NCBI RefSeq assembly: GCF_043678055.1
Contig: NZ_JBHEQA010000002.1
Coordinates: 1,207,388 to 1,271,387 of the forward strand
DNA: 64,000 bases
Reading direction: 5' to 3'
Origin: Spongiimicrobium salis
Lineage (GTDB): Bacteria > Bacteroidota > Bacteroidia > Flavobacteriales > Flavobacteriaceae
Shown piece after piece: positions 7,909-15,517 of this stretch (within the stretch, counting starts at the first letter, position 1; each line of letters begins with the position of its first letter). Below the pieces are notes generated by a model. That model had not been told where the DNA came from. It did no database searches and saw only the letters and a program-made list of their open reading frames with translations. The translations under genes and the position numbers were made by a program.

Positions 7909-8710
7909 ACTTTTCTAATTTTTTCATCGTTCTTGAATTCGTTTGTTTTTTCTGTTTTTCAGGCAAGTAAAAGCCTTTCCAGCCTTTATCTATGCACTGT
8001 AATAAGCATTCAATCGCAAGTTTTTCATCGCCTTTGACCAGATTGTAAAGTGTTTTTAAAGCGCGGTTTTCGGAATCAGAATTAACAAATCGGAACTTGT
8101 GATTTTTTTTTCTGTGATCTTTGTATTGCGTCCAATACTTTTCAAATTGTTCAGATTCAAAAATCAAATCCACCCCCTTTATTAGTTTTCTTTTCTTTTC
8201 TTTACTTTCCTTTTCTTTACTTTGTGTACTTTCTTCCCCTTTAAGTGAAGTTTCTTGCCCGTTAGGTGTACTTTCTTGCCGAGTAAGTGTACTTTCTTCC
8301 TCGTTAGGTGTACCACCCACATCTATAAGGGAATATCTTACTTCAACTTCTGAACACTTCCTATTGGCCTGTTTTGATACATTGATCCAAAATTCCTGAA
8401 TGTTCTTGGTTGTCAATATGTTCTCGCTAGTACGCAGTTCTTTATTGAAAAGACCCACATTACAGCAATAACCTACAACCTCTCCTATGAGCGATTCTTT
8501 CAGATTAAGGGTATCGGACACGTCAAACGCAGTATCATCGTCCCACGATAAGAAATATCCTTTGTCCCTATATATTTCAGTCAATAAATAATTGTATATC
8601 AAATAGCCCTGTGCCCCAAAATGCTTAAGTAAACGCCTGACCTTCCTGTTTAGGAATATATCCGTCTTCATGGTGTAATAATCCAATCCTGTTTTTTCCG
8701 GTCTTGCCAT
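7901..8710 (-). CDS. Replication initiator, Lin1244/DUF4373-type
   Basis: The N-terminal ~115 residues (from KTGLDYYTMKTDIFLNRKVR) match the Lin1244/Lin1753-type winged-helix domain common in phage replication proteins. This is followed by a low-complexity linker of four 7-residue repeats (PNEEEST, LTRQEST, PNGQETS, LKGEEST) and a Lys/Glu stretch, then a C-terminal domain. The organisation resembles the lambda O gene, in which the initiator gene carries its own origin. The next gene downstream is the helicase loader. Confidence 0.75.
   Translation of the reverse strand: MARPEKTGLDYYTMKTDIFLNRKVRRLLKHFGAQGYLIYNYLLTEIYRDKGYFLSWDDDTAFDVSDTLNLKESLIGEVVGYCCNVGLFNKELRTSENILTTKNIQEFWINVSKQANRKCSEVEVRYSLIDVGGTPNEEESTLTRQESTPNGQETSLKGEESTQSKEKESKEKKRKLIKGVDLIFESEQFEKYWTQYKDHRKKNHKFRFVNSDSENRALKTLYNLVKGDEKLAIECLLQCIDKGWKGFYLPEKQKKQTNSRTMKKLEKYG
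8178..8314. other. Putative phage replication origin (iterons plus pyrimidine tract)
   Basis: Four tandem 21-base repeats (8224-8244, 8245-8265, 8266-8286, 8287-8307) and a partial fifth (to 8314) share the core GTGTACTTTCTTGCC with few changes. They lie within the initiator gene. Immediately beside them, 8178-8223 is almost entirely T and C on the plus strand, i.e. an A/G-rich, easily melted tract. Iterons next to an A+T-rich asymmetric tract inside the initiator gene is the layout of lambda ori. Origin activity is inferred. Confidence 0.6.
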
Positions 8711-8728
8711 TTTTTGCCCCTTGATCGT

Positions 8729-9139
8729 TTAAATTGCTATAGCCCTGTTTATGTTTAATGATAGTGTGTGCTGTATTACCTGAATCAATAGGTTCACATC
8801 AGTTACTATTAATGGATTGTCCAAATGCAATCTCCTGGATATTTCTTCGTCAATATCGTCGACCCATTTAACTATTTCCCTGTCCTTTATATCAATAAAG
8901 TTTTGTATCATTTTTTTAGAGTGCAATACTGTAGCATGATCCATTGAGTAATTAGATAAATACCCTCCAAACTCTCCTATTTTTGCAGAACTTATCGATG
9001 TTCTCTTGCATGCCAAATACTGGAATATCTGCCTTGGAATCACTACGTTCCTCCTTCTTGTCCTGGAGAATAGGATGTGTTCTTCAATACCAAAGTAATC
9101 GCTAACGCATAAGGTTATAAGTTGTAATGTTGGTTTCAT
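8729..9139 (-). CDS. DnaA domain IV-like DNA-binding protein, 136 aa
   Basis: Residues about 28-75 match the DnaA C-terminal DNA-binding domain: IPRQIFQYLACKRTSISSAK corresponds to the PRQIAMYLAR helix and the following DHATVLHSKKMI to the DHTTVLHA signature. A six-residue insertion lies between GG and DH compared with host DnaA. There is no AAA+ domain. It may bind DnaA-box-like sites to direct or block initiation, and it sits next to the initiator and loader. Family assignment is from motif recognition. Confidence 0.7.
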   Translation of the reverse strand: MKPTLQLITLCVSDYFGIEEHILFSRTRRRNVVIPRQIFQYLACKRTSISSAKIGEFGGYLSNYSMDHATVLHSKKMIQNFIDIKDREIVKWVDDIDEEISRRLHLDNPLIVTDVNLLIQVIQHTLSLNINRAIAI

Positions 9140-9426
9140 GATTTCCCTGTTTGATAAGTTTTGTACTTATTGGTCAGCTTCCACAACAAGGGACGATTCT
9201 TTATATTCGGTTCCCTTCCAACCACCTTTATCATTCCTTCATTCTCCATTTCATTCAATCTTCTAGCGACTTCATGATAGGATAGGTTTCCTCTTGTAAG
9301 TGCAGATATCTGCTTAGATGTTAAACTGGAATTTGGATCTACCTGCATTGCAGCAATAATGATCTCCCAATGTTTGGATTTCTCGGATTTTATGCCTTCA
9401 TATGCCTCTAATGATGATTGTCTCAT
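9136..9426 (-). CDS. Winged-helix DNA-binding protein, 96 aa
   Basis: The region with LTSKQISALTRGNLSYHEVA and RRLNEMENEGMIKVVGREPN is a winged helix: a helix-turn-helix followed by a beta wing. Such small phage proteins regulate transcription or assist replication. It overlaps the DnaA-like gene by 4 bases. Confidence 0.65.
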   Translation of the reverse strand: MRQSSLEAYEGIKSEKSKHWEIIIAAMQVDPNSSLTSKQISALTRGNLSYHEVARRLNEMENEGMIKVVGREPNIKNRPLLWKLTNKYKTYQTGKS

Positions 9427-9465
9427 TGTTCTGGATTTATAGGTTAATACTCTTTTTTAATTGCT

Positions 9466-10206
9466 TTACTTTTCCTTGGTAATCCTTTTTGATTTAAATT
9501 CACTGAATTCCTTTTGGTAAATTCCTAGTTCTTGATTGGCCCAATTTCTTAGGGCAATCCTTTCTTCGGGGTTCCTTAAGCGAACATCACTTTCCAAGGA
9601 CTTTAATACTTCCTTTATTTTTGGTCTTAAATCGATGTAATCCAGTTTGGTAAATTTTATGTTTACATGCCTTCTTAATGAGTGGACAAATTCAAAGTAC
9701 TCTTGTCCGAATATTTCCTTCAATCCATCCTGGTACGCCTTCGAATCACCTCCCCTAAACGTATTGCTCTCAAAACTTTGGATGAATATGTTATGTAGAT
9801 TCAGTGCTGTTGTACGGTTAGCTCCTACACTCAAATAATGTCCTCCGTTCATTTTACCATAATTTCCCGTAGCTATACATGGATGTCCGTGGTCTATAAG
9901 TCTTGCGATTTTATTAATGTCCGGTTGGATGTATTTCTTTCGATAGTTATCCACGGTCATTAACTCTATTTTTATTTTACCCATAGTTTTTCTGTTTTCG
10001 GTCTTCCTATGTTTCTCGGTATTCTTTTCGACCTTTGGAAGAAATTGTTTTTGATACCAAATCCTTCCGGCTTCCGTTGTCGTTCCCCAATCAAATAAAC
10101 ATGAAGGACAAAGACCGTATTTCCTTCTCTTTACATTAATAGGTTTTCCGCAACCCATATAACCATATGCCCTACGTTCGCCCTTGCATGTTTTTTCTTG
10201 GATCAT
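9466..10206 (-). CDS. ninG: Recombination protein NinG (Rap-like nuclease)
   Basis: A Holliday junction or branched-DNA endonuclease in lambdoid phages. The N-terminus has the zinc-binding pattern CGKPINVKRRKYGLCPSCLF with WYQKQFLPKVEK following, as in NinG. A large central domain (HCIATGN, HYLSVGANRTTALNLHNIF) carries the conserved His and Asn residues of the HNH-like nuclease region. It lies with NinB and a Rad52-like annealing protein, which supports a phage recombination set. Confidence 0.85.
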   Translation of the reverse strand: MIQEKTCKGERRAYGYMGCGKPINVKRRKYGLCPSCLFDWGTTTEAGRIWYQKQFLPKVEKNTEKHRKTENRKTMGKIKIELMTVDNYRKKYIQPDINKIARLIDHGHPCIATGNYGKMNGGHYLSVGANRTTALNLHNIFIQSFESNTFRGGDSKAYQDGLKEIFGQEYFEFVHSLRRHVNIKFTKLDYIDLRPKIKEVLKSLESDVRLRNPEERIALRNWANQELGIYQKEFSEFKSKRITKEK

Positions 10207-10214
10207 ATCAGATA

Positions 10215-10580
10215 TTAAAAAGGCAAATCATCATGAGCTTCTTCGTTTAAATCTCCTGCTGGTTCAAAAGCTTCGGATGGTGCAACTGGAGGTGTGCCAT
10301 TATTTTCCAATCCCTCTATACGCCAACCCTGAATAGAATTAAAATATTTGGTTTCCCCTTGTTGGTTGACCCATTCCCTGCCTCGGATATTGATGGATAC
10401 CTTTACCGTTTCGCCTAGTCTATATTGGTCTAATAGATCGCATTTATCCTGTACAAATTCTATCAAAATATCCTGTGGGTATTGTTCATCCGTGGTAATG
10501 ACCATTTCCCTTTTTCGAAATCCATTGCTTCCAAAAGTTTGGGTATCACCTATTAATTTCACTGTTCCTTCTAATTCCAT
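10215..10580 (-). CDS. DUF3127-type protein (OB-fold-like), 121 aa
   Basis: MELEGTVKLIGDTQTFGSNG and FRKREMVITT mark the DUF3127 family, widespread in Bacteroidota. It also has the acidic DDLPF tail at the C-terminus that is typical of single-stranded DNA-binding proteins. The frame is open further upstream, but ATG at 10580 follows the NinB stop immediately. With Rad52-like, NinB and NinG neighbours it is the probable phage SSB (inference). Confidence 0.75.
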   Translation of the reverse strand: MELEGTVKLIGDTQTFGSNGFRKREMVITTDEQYPQDILIEFVQDKCDLLDQYRLGETVKVSINIRGREWVNQQGETKYFNSIQGWRIEGLENNGTPPVAPSEAFEPAGDLNEEAHDDLPF

Positions 10581-10582
10581 TT

Positions 10583-11023
10583 TTATTCTATTAATGTTAA
10601 TTCTTGATTTGGGTCCGGAACCTCTATTCCTAGAAACTCCGCTGCCCATTTTTGTATTTCTAAAATGTATTCGGCAAATTGTGTAGTGGTCATTTCGCTG
10701 CTGGTCATTTTTTCTGTAACTATCTCTCCAGTTTGCGTATTCGTAATTTCTCTGCTGCAGGAAAATAGCGGTAACAAAATTTGATAATGTATACTATTTG
10801 AATCCCTTACCTCGCCCGTACAATCCTTTAACCCCTGTTGGATGATCGGTATCACTACTCCCCAATAAAATCGGTTTTGGGGATTGCTCCTACTCTTCTT
10901 TTTACGCTGTATGGTAAACTCTATCACCTTACCTTCAAATGATCTTATAGCAGATTCTATAAGGTTCCGGTTCCTTTTCAATCTTCCATTATTTACCTCG
11001 GATATGATGGTTACTTTTTTCAT
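10583..11023 (-). CDS. ninB: Recombination protein NinB
   Basis: Phage recombination mediator. The signature is the segment RNLIESAIRSFEGKVIEFTI followed by RSNPQNRFYWGVVIPIIQQG, the conserved core of NinB. The start MKKVTIISEV at 11023 overlaps the upstream stop by 4 bases and is chosen over the TTG-type start at 11053. Confidence 0.85.
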   Translation of the reverse strand: MKKVTIISEVNNGRLKRNRNLIESAIRSFEGKVIEFTIQRKKKSRSNPQNRFYWGVVIPIIQQGLKDCTGEVRDSNSIHYQILLPLFSCSREITNTQTGEIVTEKMTSSEMTTTQFAEYILEIQKWAAEFLGIEVPDPNQELTLIE

Positions 11024-11430
11024 ATGAGTTCTGCATATTTCAATTTTGCCCAAGCAACAACTTTGATACAGGTCTTTACTTGAAACATTCCTATGTGGCA
11101 GAACTTATCTGGAATTCCAATAGCATCGGCCATTTCTTCATAAGCTGCGTTTCTCTCCATGTGCTTTTCCTTCCAAATCCGATCGAATGCATCATGTGCC
11201 TTTCTCTTCCATTGTCTCAACTTCTTATCCGCTAACCTTCCCAACGGTTCCCCATCATCGTGCGTTCCTACATAACTATCGCATTGTGGGTAGTTATCGC
11301 AACATATCATGGATCTGTTCCTATAGGTTTTACCGTAAATGAATTCTTCACTTACGACCTTTGTCCTAGATTTACAATAAGGGCAGACCTTGGCACTTAA
11401 AATATCCTGTTGTAATGGGGTGAGTGTCAT
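11020..11430 (-). CDS. Zinc-finger protein, DUF3268 type, 136 aa
   Basis: Four cysteines in two pairs (CPYCKSRT and CCDNYPQCDSYVGTH) form a zinc ribbon like the topoisomerase C-terminal type, followed by the basic helix KLRQWKRKAHDAFDRIWKE characteristic of DUF3268 phage proteins. The role is unknown, probably DNA binding within the recombination operon. Confidence 0.7.
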   Translation of the reverse strand: MTLTPLQQDILSAKVCPYCKSRTKVVSEEFIYGKTYRNRSMICCDNYPQCDSYVGTHDDGEPLGRLADKKLRQWKRKAHDAFDRIWKEKHMERNAAYEEMADAIGIPDKFCHIGMFQVKTCIKVVAWAKLKYAELI

Positions 11431-11879
11431 TAGAAAGAAACTGCTAAGGATGATTTTTTTGGTGTTGTGGATACTTTAGGGACTTCCACCCCTTCACTAT
11501 CATAGATAACATCCTCACTTTTCATTGCCGTTTTTAGCAAGTCTTTTCTATCGGATAGTTTCTTTTCCAAGATCTGGATCATTTCATCTTCCTTGAAGTT
11601 AATGGTGTCACCTCCGGATCTATAGGAAGCGGTCAATCCAAATGCTTCAAAGGATTCTTGGCCCAATGCTTGCTTCAATACTGATTCTATCTCGCAAACA
11701 GCTTCTTTTAATCTCAATGCCTGTGCATATATTTCATGTGGATTGTGATCGCCACTATCAATTAGACTTTGTGCAAATGCATTCGATGATTTTTTCAATT
11801 CTTTCTTTGTTGGTAGAAAGTGTGATGTGGCTACTTCTTCTTCGCGCATCATCATGAATAAATCTTTTGTTTGTCCCAT
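11430..11879 (-). CDS. Hypothetical phage recombination-operon protein, 149 aa
   Basis: A helical protein with a Ser/Lys-rich C-terminus. It lies between the Rad52-like gene and the DUF3268 gene with single-base overlaps (ATG shared with neighbouring stops), so it is part of the same translational unit. No domain was recognised. Confidence 0.55.
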   Translation of the reverse strand: MGQTKDLFMMMREEEVATSHFLPTKKELKKSSNAFAQSLIDSGDHNPHEIYAQALRLKEAVCEIESVLKQALGQESFEAFGLTASYRSGGDTINFKEDEMIQILEKKLSDRKDLLKTAMKSEDVIYDSEGVEVPKVSTTPKKSSLAVSF

Positions 11880-12514
11880 TATGCTGATTGTTTTAATGTT
11901 AATTTTTGTTTCATATTCTCTTTAAGTACAGACCAAGCCTTTTTTTCTAAAGGTGTAAGGCTTTCGTATACTTTTTTCAGTTGTTCCACCGTTGTACAAC
12001 GTTGAAGTCTCCTATCTGCTGTAAGATTCTTTTGATCTGTTTTATTTTTGGATTTGTTTTTTATGGTAGAATTGATGTGCTTGGTAAGATCCCAAACCCT
12101 ATTTCCTTTATCATCGACTACATGCGGTTGTTTCCCGGATGTCTTCGCTTGGTTTGAGGTCACTTTATGTATCGGTAGATCGTAAAGAAATCTACCTACA
12201 CCAAACTTTACCGCAGCTCTTTTAAATGCATCGGAACTATGGCCTTTTTGTTTTTCAACATTGCTTTCGCTACCCGTATCGCTCCTTTTATATTCATGAC
12301 CATCTGCATAAATGGTAATCTCGCAAAAAAGCAAACCTCCTTCGCAATAGTATCTATCCGACCACACACAATTAGCATCCAGAACATCTTGTACGTCCCT
12401 ACTATCTATGTAGGCTACACATGAAGCTTCCGGTTTGTATTGACTAAAGGATTGTACCCTCCACTTATAAGGTATTTTCTTTTTTAAATTTGTTAGTATT
12501 TCTTGTATTTCCAT
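11879..12514 (-). CDS. Rad52/22-like single-strand annealing protein
   Basis: Promotes annealing of complementary strands during phage recombination. The fold is indicated by YIDSRDVQDVLDANCVWSDR, a beta strand segment, then GSESNVEKQKGHSSDAFKRA and AVKFGVGRFLYDLP, the typical Rad52-family core near residues 85-125. The C-terminus is basic. It is the first large gene of the leftward recombination block. Confidence 0.85.
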   Translation of the reverse strand: MEIQEILTNLKKKIPYKWRVQSFSQYKPEASCVAYIDSRDVQDVLDANCVWSDRYYCEGGLLFCEITIYADGHEYKRSDTGSESNVEKQKGHSSDAFKRAAVKFGVGRFLYDLPIHKVTSNQAKTSGKQPHVVDDKGNRVWDLTKHINSTIKNKSKNKTDQKNLTADRRLQRCTTVEQLKKVYESLTPLEKKAWSVLKENMKQKLTLKQSA

Positions 12515-12556
12515 GGTTTCTTGGTTTTAATCTTTATATATCTTCCACAACATCCT

Positions 12557-12625
12557 TCATATACACATTATCAGCATTAATCCGATCGCATACATGATGT
12601 ACAATAAGGTGTCGTCTTGGTTCAT
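12557..12625 (-). CDS. Tiny membrane peptide, 22 aa
   Basis: MNQDDTLLYIMYAIGLMLIM plus two residues; a single hydrophobic helix. Its ATG overlaps the stop of the upstream 53-aa gene by 4 bases (ATGA), which is why it is listed. A chance ORF is possible. Confidence 0.3.
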   Translation of the reverse strand: MNQDDTLLYIMYAIGLMLIMCI

Positions 12626-12783
12626 CCTCTATCTGAATTAAAAAGGGATTCTATGGCTATTGCTACCCCAACATCTAATGAAGTGTGATGGGTACTTACT
12701 TGATGCTTTGTCATCCACTTTACCAGATTTGGCTTTCTTTTGGGCTTATGTCCCAATACCGCCTTTACCCTAGTTGTTCCCAT
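12622..12783 (-). CDS. Hypothetical phage protein, 53 aa
   Basis: A basic N-terminus (TTRVKAVLGHKPKRKPNL) is followed by a C-terminal helix. The ATG lies 14 bases inside the upstream membrane-peptide gene. No family was recognised. It fills the space between the Rad52-like gene and the early small genes. Confidence 0.45.
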   Translation of the reverse strand: MGTTRVKAVLGHKPKRKPNLVKWMTKHQVSTHHTSLDVGVAIAIESLFNSDRG

Positions 12784-12907
12784 CTTTCAATTTTTTAAGT
12801 TGTTGTTTAGCTTTCCTAGTGTTGTTTTGTACCGCTATAAGAGCACATATGCCCAAGAAAGTCAATACACAAAGTGCCAGTAATCCAGTTTCTAAAATCA
12901 TAGTCAT
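12770..12907 (-). CDS. Small single-span membrane protein, 45 aa
   Basis: One transmembrane helix (LLALCVLTFLGICALIA) is followed by a strongly basic tail (NTRKAKQQLKKLKDG). The start ATG at 12907 lies just after the 102-aa gene. Such peptides are common in phage early operons and may act on the host envelope. Function unknown. Confidence 0.5.
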   Translation of the reverse strand: MTMILETGLLALCVLTFLGICALIAVQNNTRKAKQQLKKLKDGNN

Positions 12908-12912
12908 TTGGT

Positions 12913-13221
12913 TTAATTGTAATTGACCGGAACCAGCCTATTACCGTTTATGTAAATCTTTAATTCGTTATTGGTTTCTAGAAGTTGTATCTCTTCGGAA
13001 GTAGCATTCATTCCAACATTCTTTGCATATTGCTTTATCCTTTCCAATACGGCCAACCTACTTGCCTTTTTACCTTCGTAATCATCGACACCTCCAAACT
13101 CACTATCTATTGCTATAAAGGCATCATGGAATAGGCCTAGGACAAGCTTACCCCTCCTTATGTAAGCTAAAGCGCGTTCGTCCGTAGGGTCTATGAACCA
13201 CCCTGTTCTTTGTTTTTTCAT
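12913..13221 (-). CDS. Hypothetical phage early protein, 102 aa
   Basis: Mixed alpha/beta protein with an ATG start and a central basic helix region (GKKASRLAVLERIKQYAKN). No recognised domain. It is part of the early leftward operon transcribed from the promoter near 14000. Confidence 0.5.
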   Translation of the reverse strand: MKKQRTGWFIDPTDERALAYIRRGKLVLGLFHDAFIAIDSEFGGVDDYEGKKASRLAVLERIKQYAKNVGMNATSEEIQLLETNNELKIYINGNRLVPVNYN

Positions 13222-13234
13222 TTCTGTTGTTGGT

Positions 13235-13501
13235 TTAATTGAACCTCTCTTTCAATTGTTTTAGCAATTCTAAATCTTCTTGAATTTGTGTTTCAAACTT
13301 TTCAATGAAGACGGATAACATGTGTTCCTCCTTTTCTTCTGGAACACTATCGCTATACAGATAATTCTGCTTGTAGCTTGTTTTACTTTTCAAATCCCAA
13401 TCGCCCATAATTTCTTTGGTGCATTTCTCTTGGGTTTCCAAATGAAGTTTCTGCCTCCAAAGGGATTTTCTTACTTCGTTAATACTTGTCAATACTTCCA
13501 T
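13235..13501 (-). CDS. Hypothetical phage early protein, 88 aa
   Basis: Mostly helical and charged, with predicted coiled-coil ends (KFETQIQEDLELLKQLKERF). ATG start and correct spacing to the neighbours. No family was recognised. Confidence 0.5.
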   Translation of the reverse strand: MEVLTSINEVRKSLWRQKLHLETQEKCTKEIMGDWDLKSKTSYKQNYLYSDSVPEEKEEHMLSVFIEKFETQIQEDLELLKQLKERFN

Positions 13502-13508
13502 ATTATTA

Positions 13509-13685
13509 CTATTGTTCTAGTGTTATTCCCATTATACTTGCATGTTCCACACATTCTTTTACTTCATCATTTCGCCAATACTCGGATTCTGGTATGGAAT
13601 TCAACTTTTCTTGGAACATCTTTTTTAGGTAATCATAAGTCCCTAAATTCATTACTACGGTGTTGCTAAATGTATCTGGTGTCAT
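13509..13685 (-). CDS. Hypothetical phage early protein, 58 aa
   Basis: A short acidic ORF from ATG at 13685, filling exactly the space between the 94-aa first gene of the operon and the 88-aa gene. It contains the segment FQEKLNSIPESEYWRNDEVK. Function unknown. Confidence 0.5.
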   Translation of the reverse strand: MTPDTFSNTVVMNLGTYDYLKKMFQEKLNSIPESEYWRNDEVKECVEHASIMGITLEQ

Positions 13686-13688
13686 TTC

Positions 13689-13973
13689 TTAAAGTTTTTC
13701 TGTTACTGAAAAATGATCATGTGCTATTCCTATAAGCTTATCAACATCGCAGTCGATATCACCTATCACCTCAAACTTTGTATGGCTCATGAATGAAAAG
13801 GAATCATAGCCCACCTCGTTATGAGTGCATTTCTCTCCCTGCAAGTAGATTTTCAAACCTTTGTAAGTGAATAGAAACAACCCGTTTCCTTTGTTCTCAA
13901 TTTCACAAGATTCGTAGAATTCTTCTTGTAATTGTGGTACTGAGGTTGTCTGTGGAATTGCTATATTTGACAT
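13689..13973 (-). CDS. First gene of leftward early operon, 94 aa, unknown
   Basis: The ATG at 13973 (MSNIAIPQTTSVPQ) is preferred to the upstream opening at 14024, because the promoter -7 box is at 13994-14001. It lies directly behind the operator-controlled promoter, the position of cro or cII in lambdoid phages, but no HTH is visible and no family was recognised. Confidence 0.5.
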   Translation of the reverse strand: MSNIAIPQTTSVPQLQEEFYESCEIENKGNGLFLFTYKGLKIYLQGEKCTHNEVGYDSFSFMSHTKFEVIGDIDCDVDKLIGIAHDHFSVTEKL

Positions 13974-13993
13974 GACTTGTTTGTTTGATATAA

Positions 13994-14026
13994 CAAATGT
14001 ACAACGATCATTTGATTTAATCAAAT
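13994..14026 (-). promoter_or_regulatory. Leftward early promoter with palindromic operator
   Basis: On the minus strand TTG (14022-14024) is followed after 20 bases by TACATTTG (13994-14001), an exact Bacteroidota promoter pattern. The -33 element is inside a perfect 17-base palindrome ATTTGATTTAATCAAAT (14010-14026), with a further half-site ATTTGAT at 14031-14037. A repressor bound here would block the early operon. The divergent repressor gene starts at 14060. Confidence 0.7.
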
Positions 14027-14059
14027 TATTATTTGATATTAAATGTTAAAATTTTGATT

Positions 14060-14488
14060 ATGAATAACCTTACCGATAGATTAAATGCGTTAGCAGGACA
14101 TTTCAATGTGCCTAAATACGCGGATTTCGCCCGTAAAACTGGGCTTTCCCATCAAAGCGCATCTAATTATCTTAAAGGGAAGCAGAAACCTGATGCTGAT
14201 AAGCTATCCATAATCATACAATCGTTTGATAATGTAGATGCTAATTGGTTACTCACTGGAGAAGGTCATATGATTAAGGAAAAAGGAATAAACACCTCAG
14301 AACTCACCGATTACAAAATATTAGAGACCATAGAATTCATTGAAAAGAATTTGGATAGATTCCTTGAAAAAGAGCAGTTTACAAGATTGATAAATAGACT
14401 ACAGACTTCAAATACTTCGATGAATGTTGAAGAAGAAATCAGAAAAATAAAAGAGCGATTAAATAAGCTTTCTGCCGATAGTAATTAG
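14060..14488 (+). CDS. CI-like phage repressor, XRE family HTH, 142 aa
   Basis: The N-terminal HTH covers residues about 3-60: NVPKYADFARKTGLSHQSAS followed by NYLKGKQKPDADKLSIIIQS and the WLLTGEGHM tail typical of the phage CI-type repressor family. The C-terminus is a charged helix, not a LexA-type peptidase, so induction would not be through self-cleavage. The ATG at 14060 (MNNLTDRLNALAG) is preferred over the upstream one at 14033. It diverges from the early operon and probably binds the 17-bp palindrome. Confidence 0.8.
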   Translation: MNNLTDRLNALAGHFNVPKYADFARKTGLSHQSASNYLKGKQKPDADKLSIIIQSFDNVDANWLLTGEGHMIKEKGINTSELTDYKILETIEFIEKNLDRFLEKEQFTRLINRLQTSNTSMNVEEEIRKIKERLNKLSADSN

Positions 14489-14576
14489 GTCCTACATATT
14501 GAAATTTTACTTTTTCACTTACTTTAGATATTGTGTGTTCACATATTTTATAGCAATTTATCGAATTTCTTTGCAC

Positions 14577-14586
14577 TTAATCGAAT
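14577..14586 (+). promoter_or_regulatory. AATCGA-type motif before lipoprotein gene
   Basis: TTAATCGAAT lies 77 bases before the start of the 233-aa lipoprotein gene, with a related TTATCGAA about 20 bases upstream. The motif recurs in front of other plus-strand cargo genes of this prophage (15381, 15401, 17650, 22704). Function as an operator is inferred. Confidence 0.35.
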
Positions 14587-14662
14587 CCTAAAAAATATTA
14601 CGGATATCTATATTTAGGTATTGTTTCTTTTCCTACATTTCTGGTAAATAAATCAACCAGTA

Positions 14663-15364
14663 ATGAAGATAAAACTTCTATTTATCGTTGTAATATTCAG
14701 TATTGTTAATTGCAAAGAATCTGAAAAACAGAATATCGACGAAGTAAAGGCTCTAAAGAGGGCCGATAGTATTGCAAAAGTTGAATACTTAATCAAAGAA
14801 AAGAATAGAATACGCTTAGATAGCATTGAAAGAGTAGAACAAGATAAAGTTATAGGCGAAGTACGTTTTATGATGTCCGAAGCCGTAGCTAAAGAGAAAA
14901 TAGCCAAATTCATAGAAGAAAGTTCACGCCAAAAGTTTTCGAACTATGATGAAAAATATCCTTTCATTGGTAACTATGAGTTTTCAGATTTCAAGGTGGA
15001 AGGTAGATATGATGACGACAAGTTATATTCTCTTTCCTTAGATGGGGCTTTTATTTCATGGGAGAATTTCGAAACCAAAGTCCCACAGCAGATTAACTAC
15101 CTTAAAGATGTAATCCAACGAAAGTATGGACTTCCTGACGATGAAAAACATATTCCTAAATCATTTCAAATGAAAGAGGATTCCGAGTATGAAATATGCA
15201 GTTGGAATGTTGGGAAAAAGAAAATAACAATTACGGTAGAAGATAGTGGAACTTTTTATAACGTTAATTTACATATTTACTTACCTGCTAAAATTGAAGC
15301 CTTGAAAAAAGCCCGTTTAATTCGAGAAGACAAAATTTCAGAGGAAAGCAAAGATGTATTTTAA
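14663..15364 (+). CDS. Prophage-encoded lipoprotein, 233 aa
   Basis: Signal peptide with lipobox-like end (FIVVIFSIVNC, Cys at residue 17), so probably exported and lipidated. The mature N-terminus is a charged helix region with coiled-coil character, followed by a folded domain without a recognised family. It is transcribed away from the repressor and is the first gene of the cargo region. A role in lysogenic conversion or exclusion is possible by context only. Confidence 0.6.
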   Translation: MKIKLLFIVVIFSIVNCKESEKQNIDEVKALKRADSIAKVEYLIKEKNRIRLDSIERVEQDKVIGEVRFMMSEAVAKEKIAKFIEESSRQKFSNYDEKYPFIGNYEFSDFKVEGRYDDDKLYSLSLDGAFISWENFETKVPQQINYLKDVIQRKYGLPDDEKHIPKSFQMKEDSEYEICSWNVGKKKITITVEDSGTFYNVNLHIYLPAKIEALKKARLIREDKISEESKDVF

Positions 15365-15377
15365 ACCAGTACTTATG

Positions 15378-15410
15378 CAGTTAATCGATTATTTCTACAG
15401 TTAATCGATT
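15378..15410 (+). repeat. Two copies of CAGTTAATCGATT, 20 bases apart
   Basis: Direct repeats at 15378-15390 and 15398-15410. Each contains the near-palindrome TAATCGATTA/T. A spacing of two helical turns is suited to cooperative binding of a regulator on one face of DNA. They lie about 110 bases before the next lipoprotein gene (15518). Confidence 0.55.
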
Positions 15411-15517
15411 TAGATTACGAACAGATTTAACCGCTTTCTTAGTGTTGTTGATTATTCCTACATTTAGGATATCATCATAACGATGGAATAAATACCACTT
15501 CAAATAACCAAAAGTCC

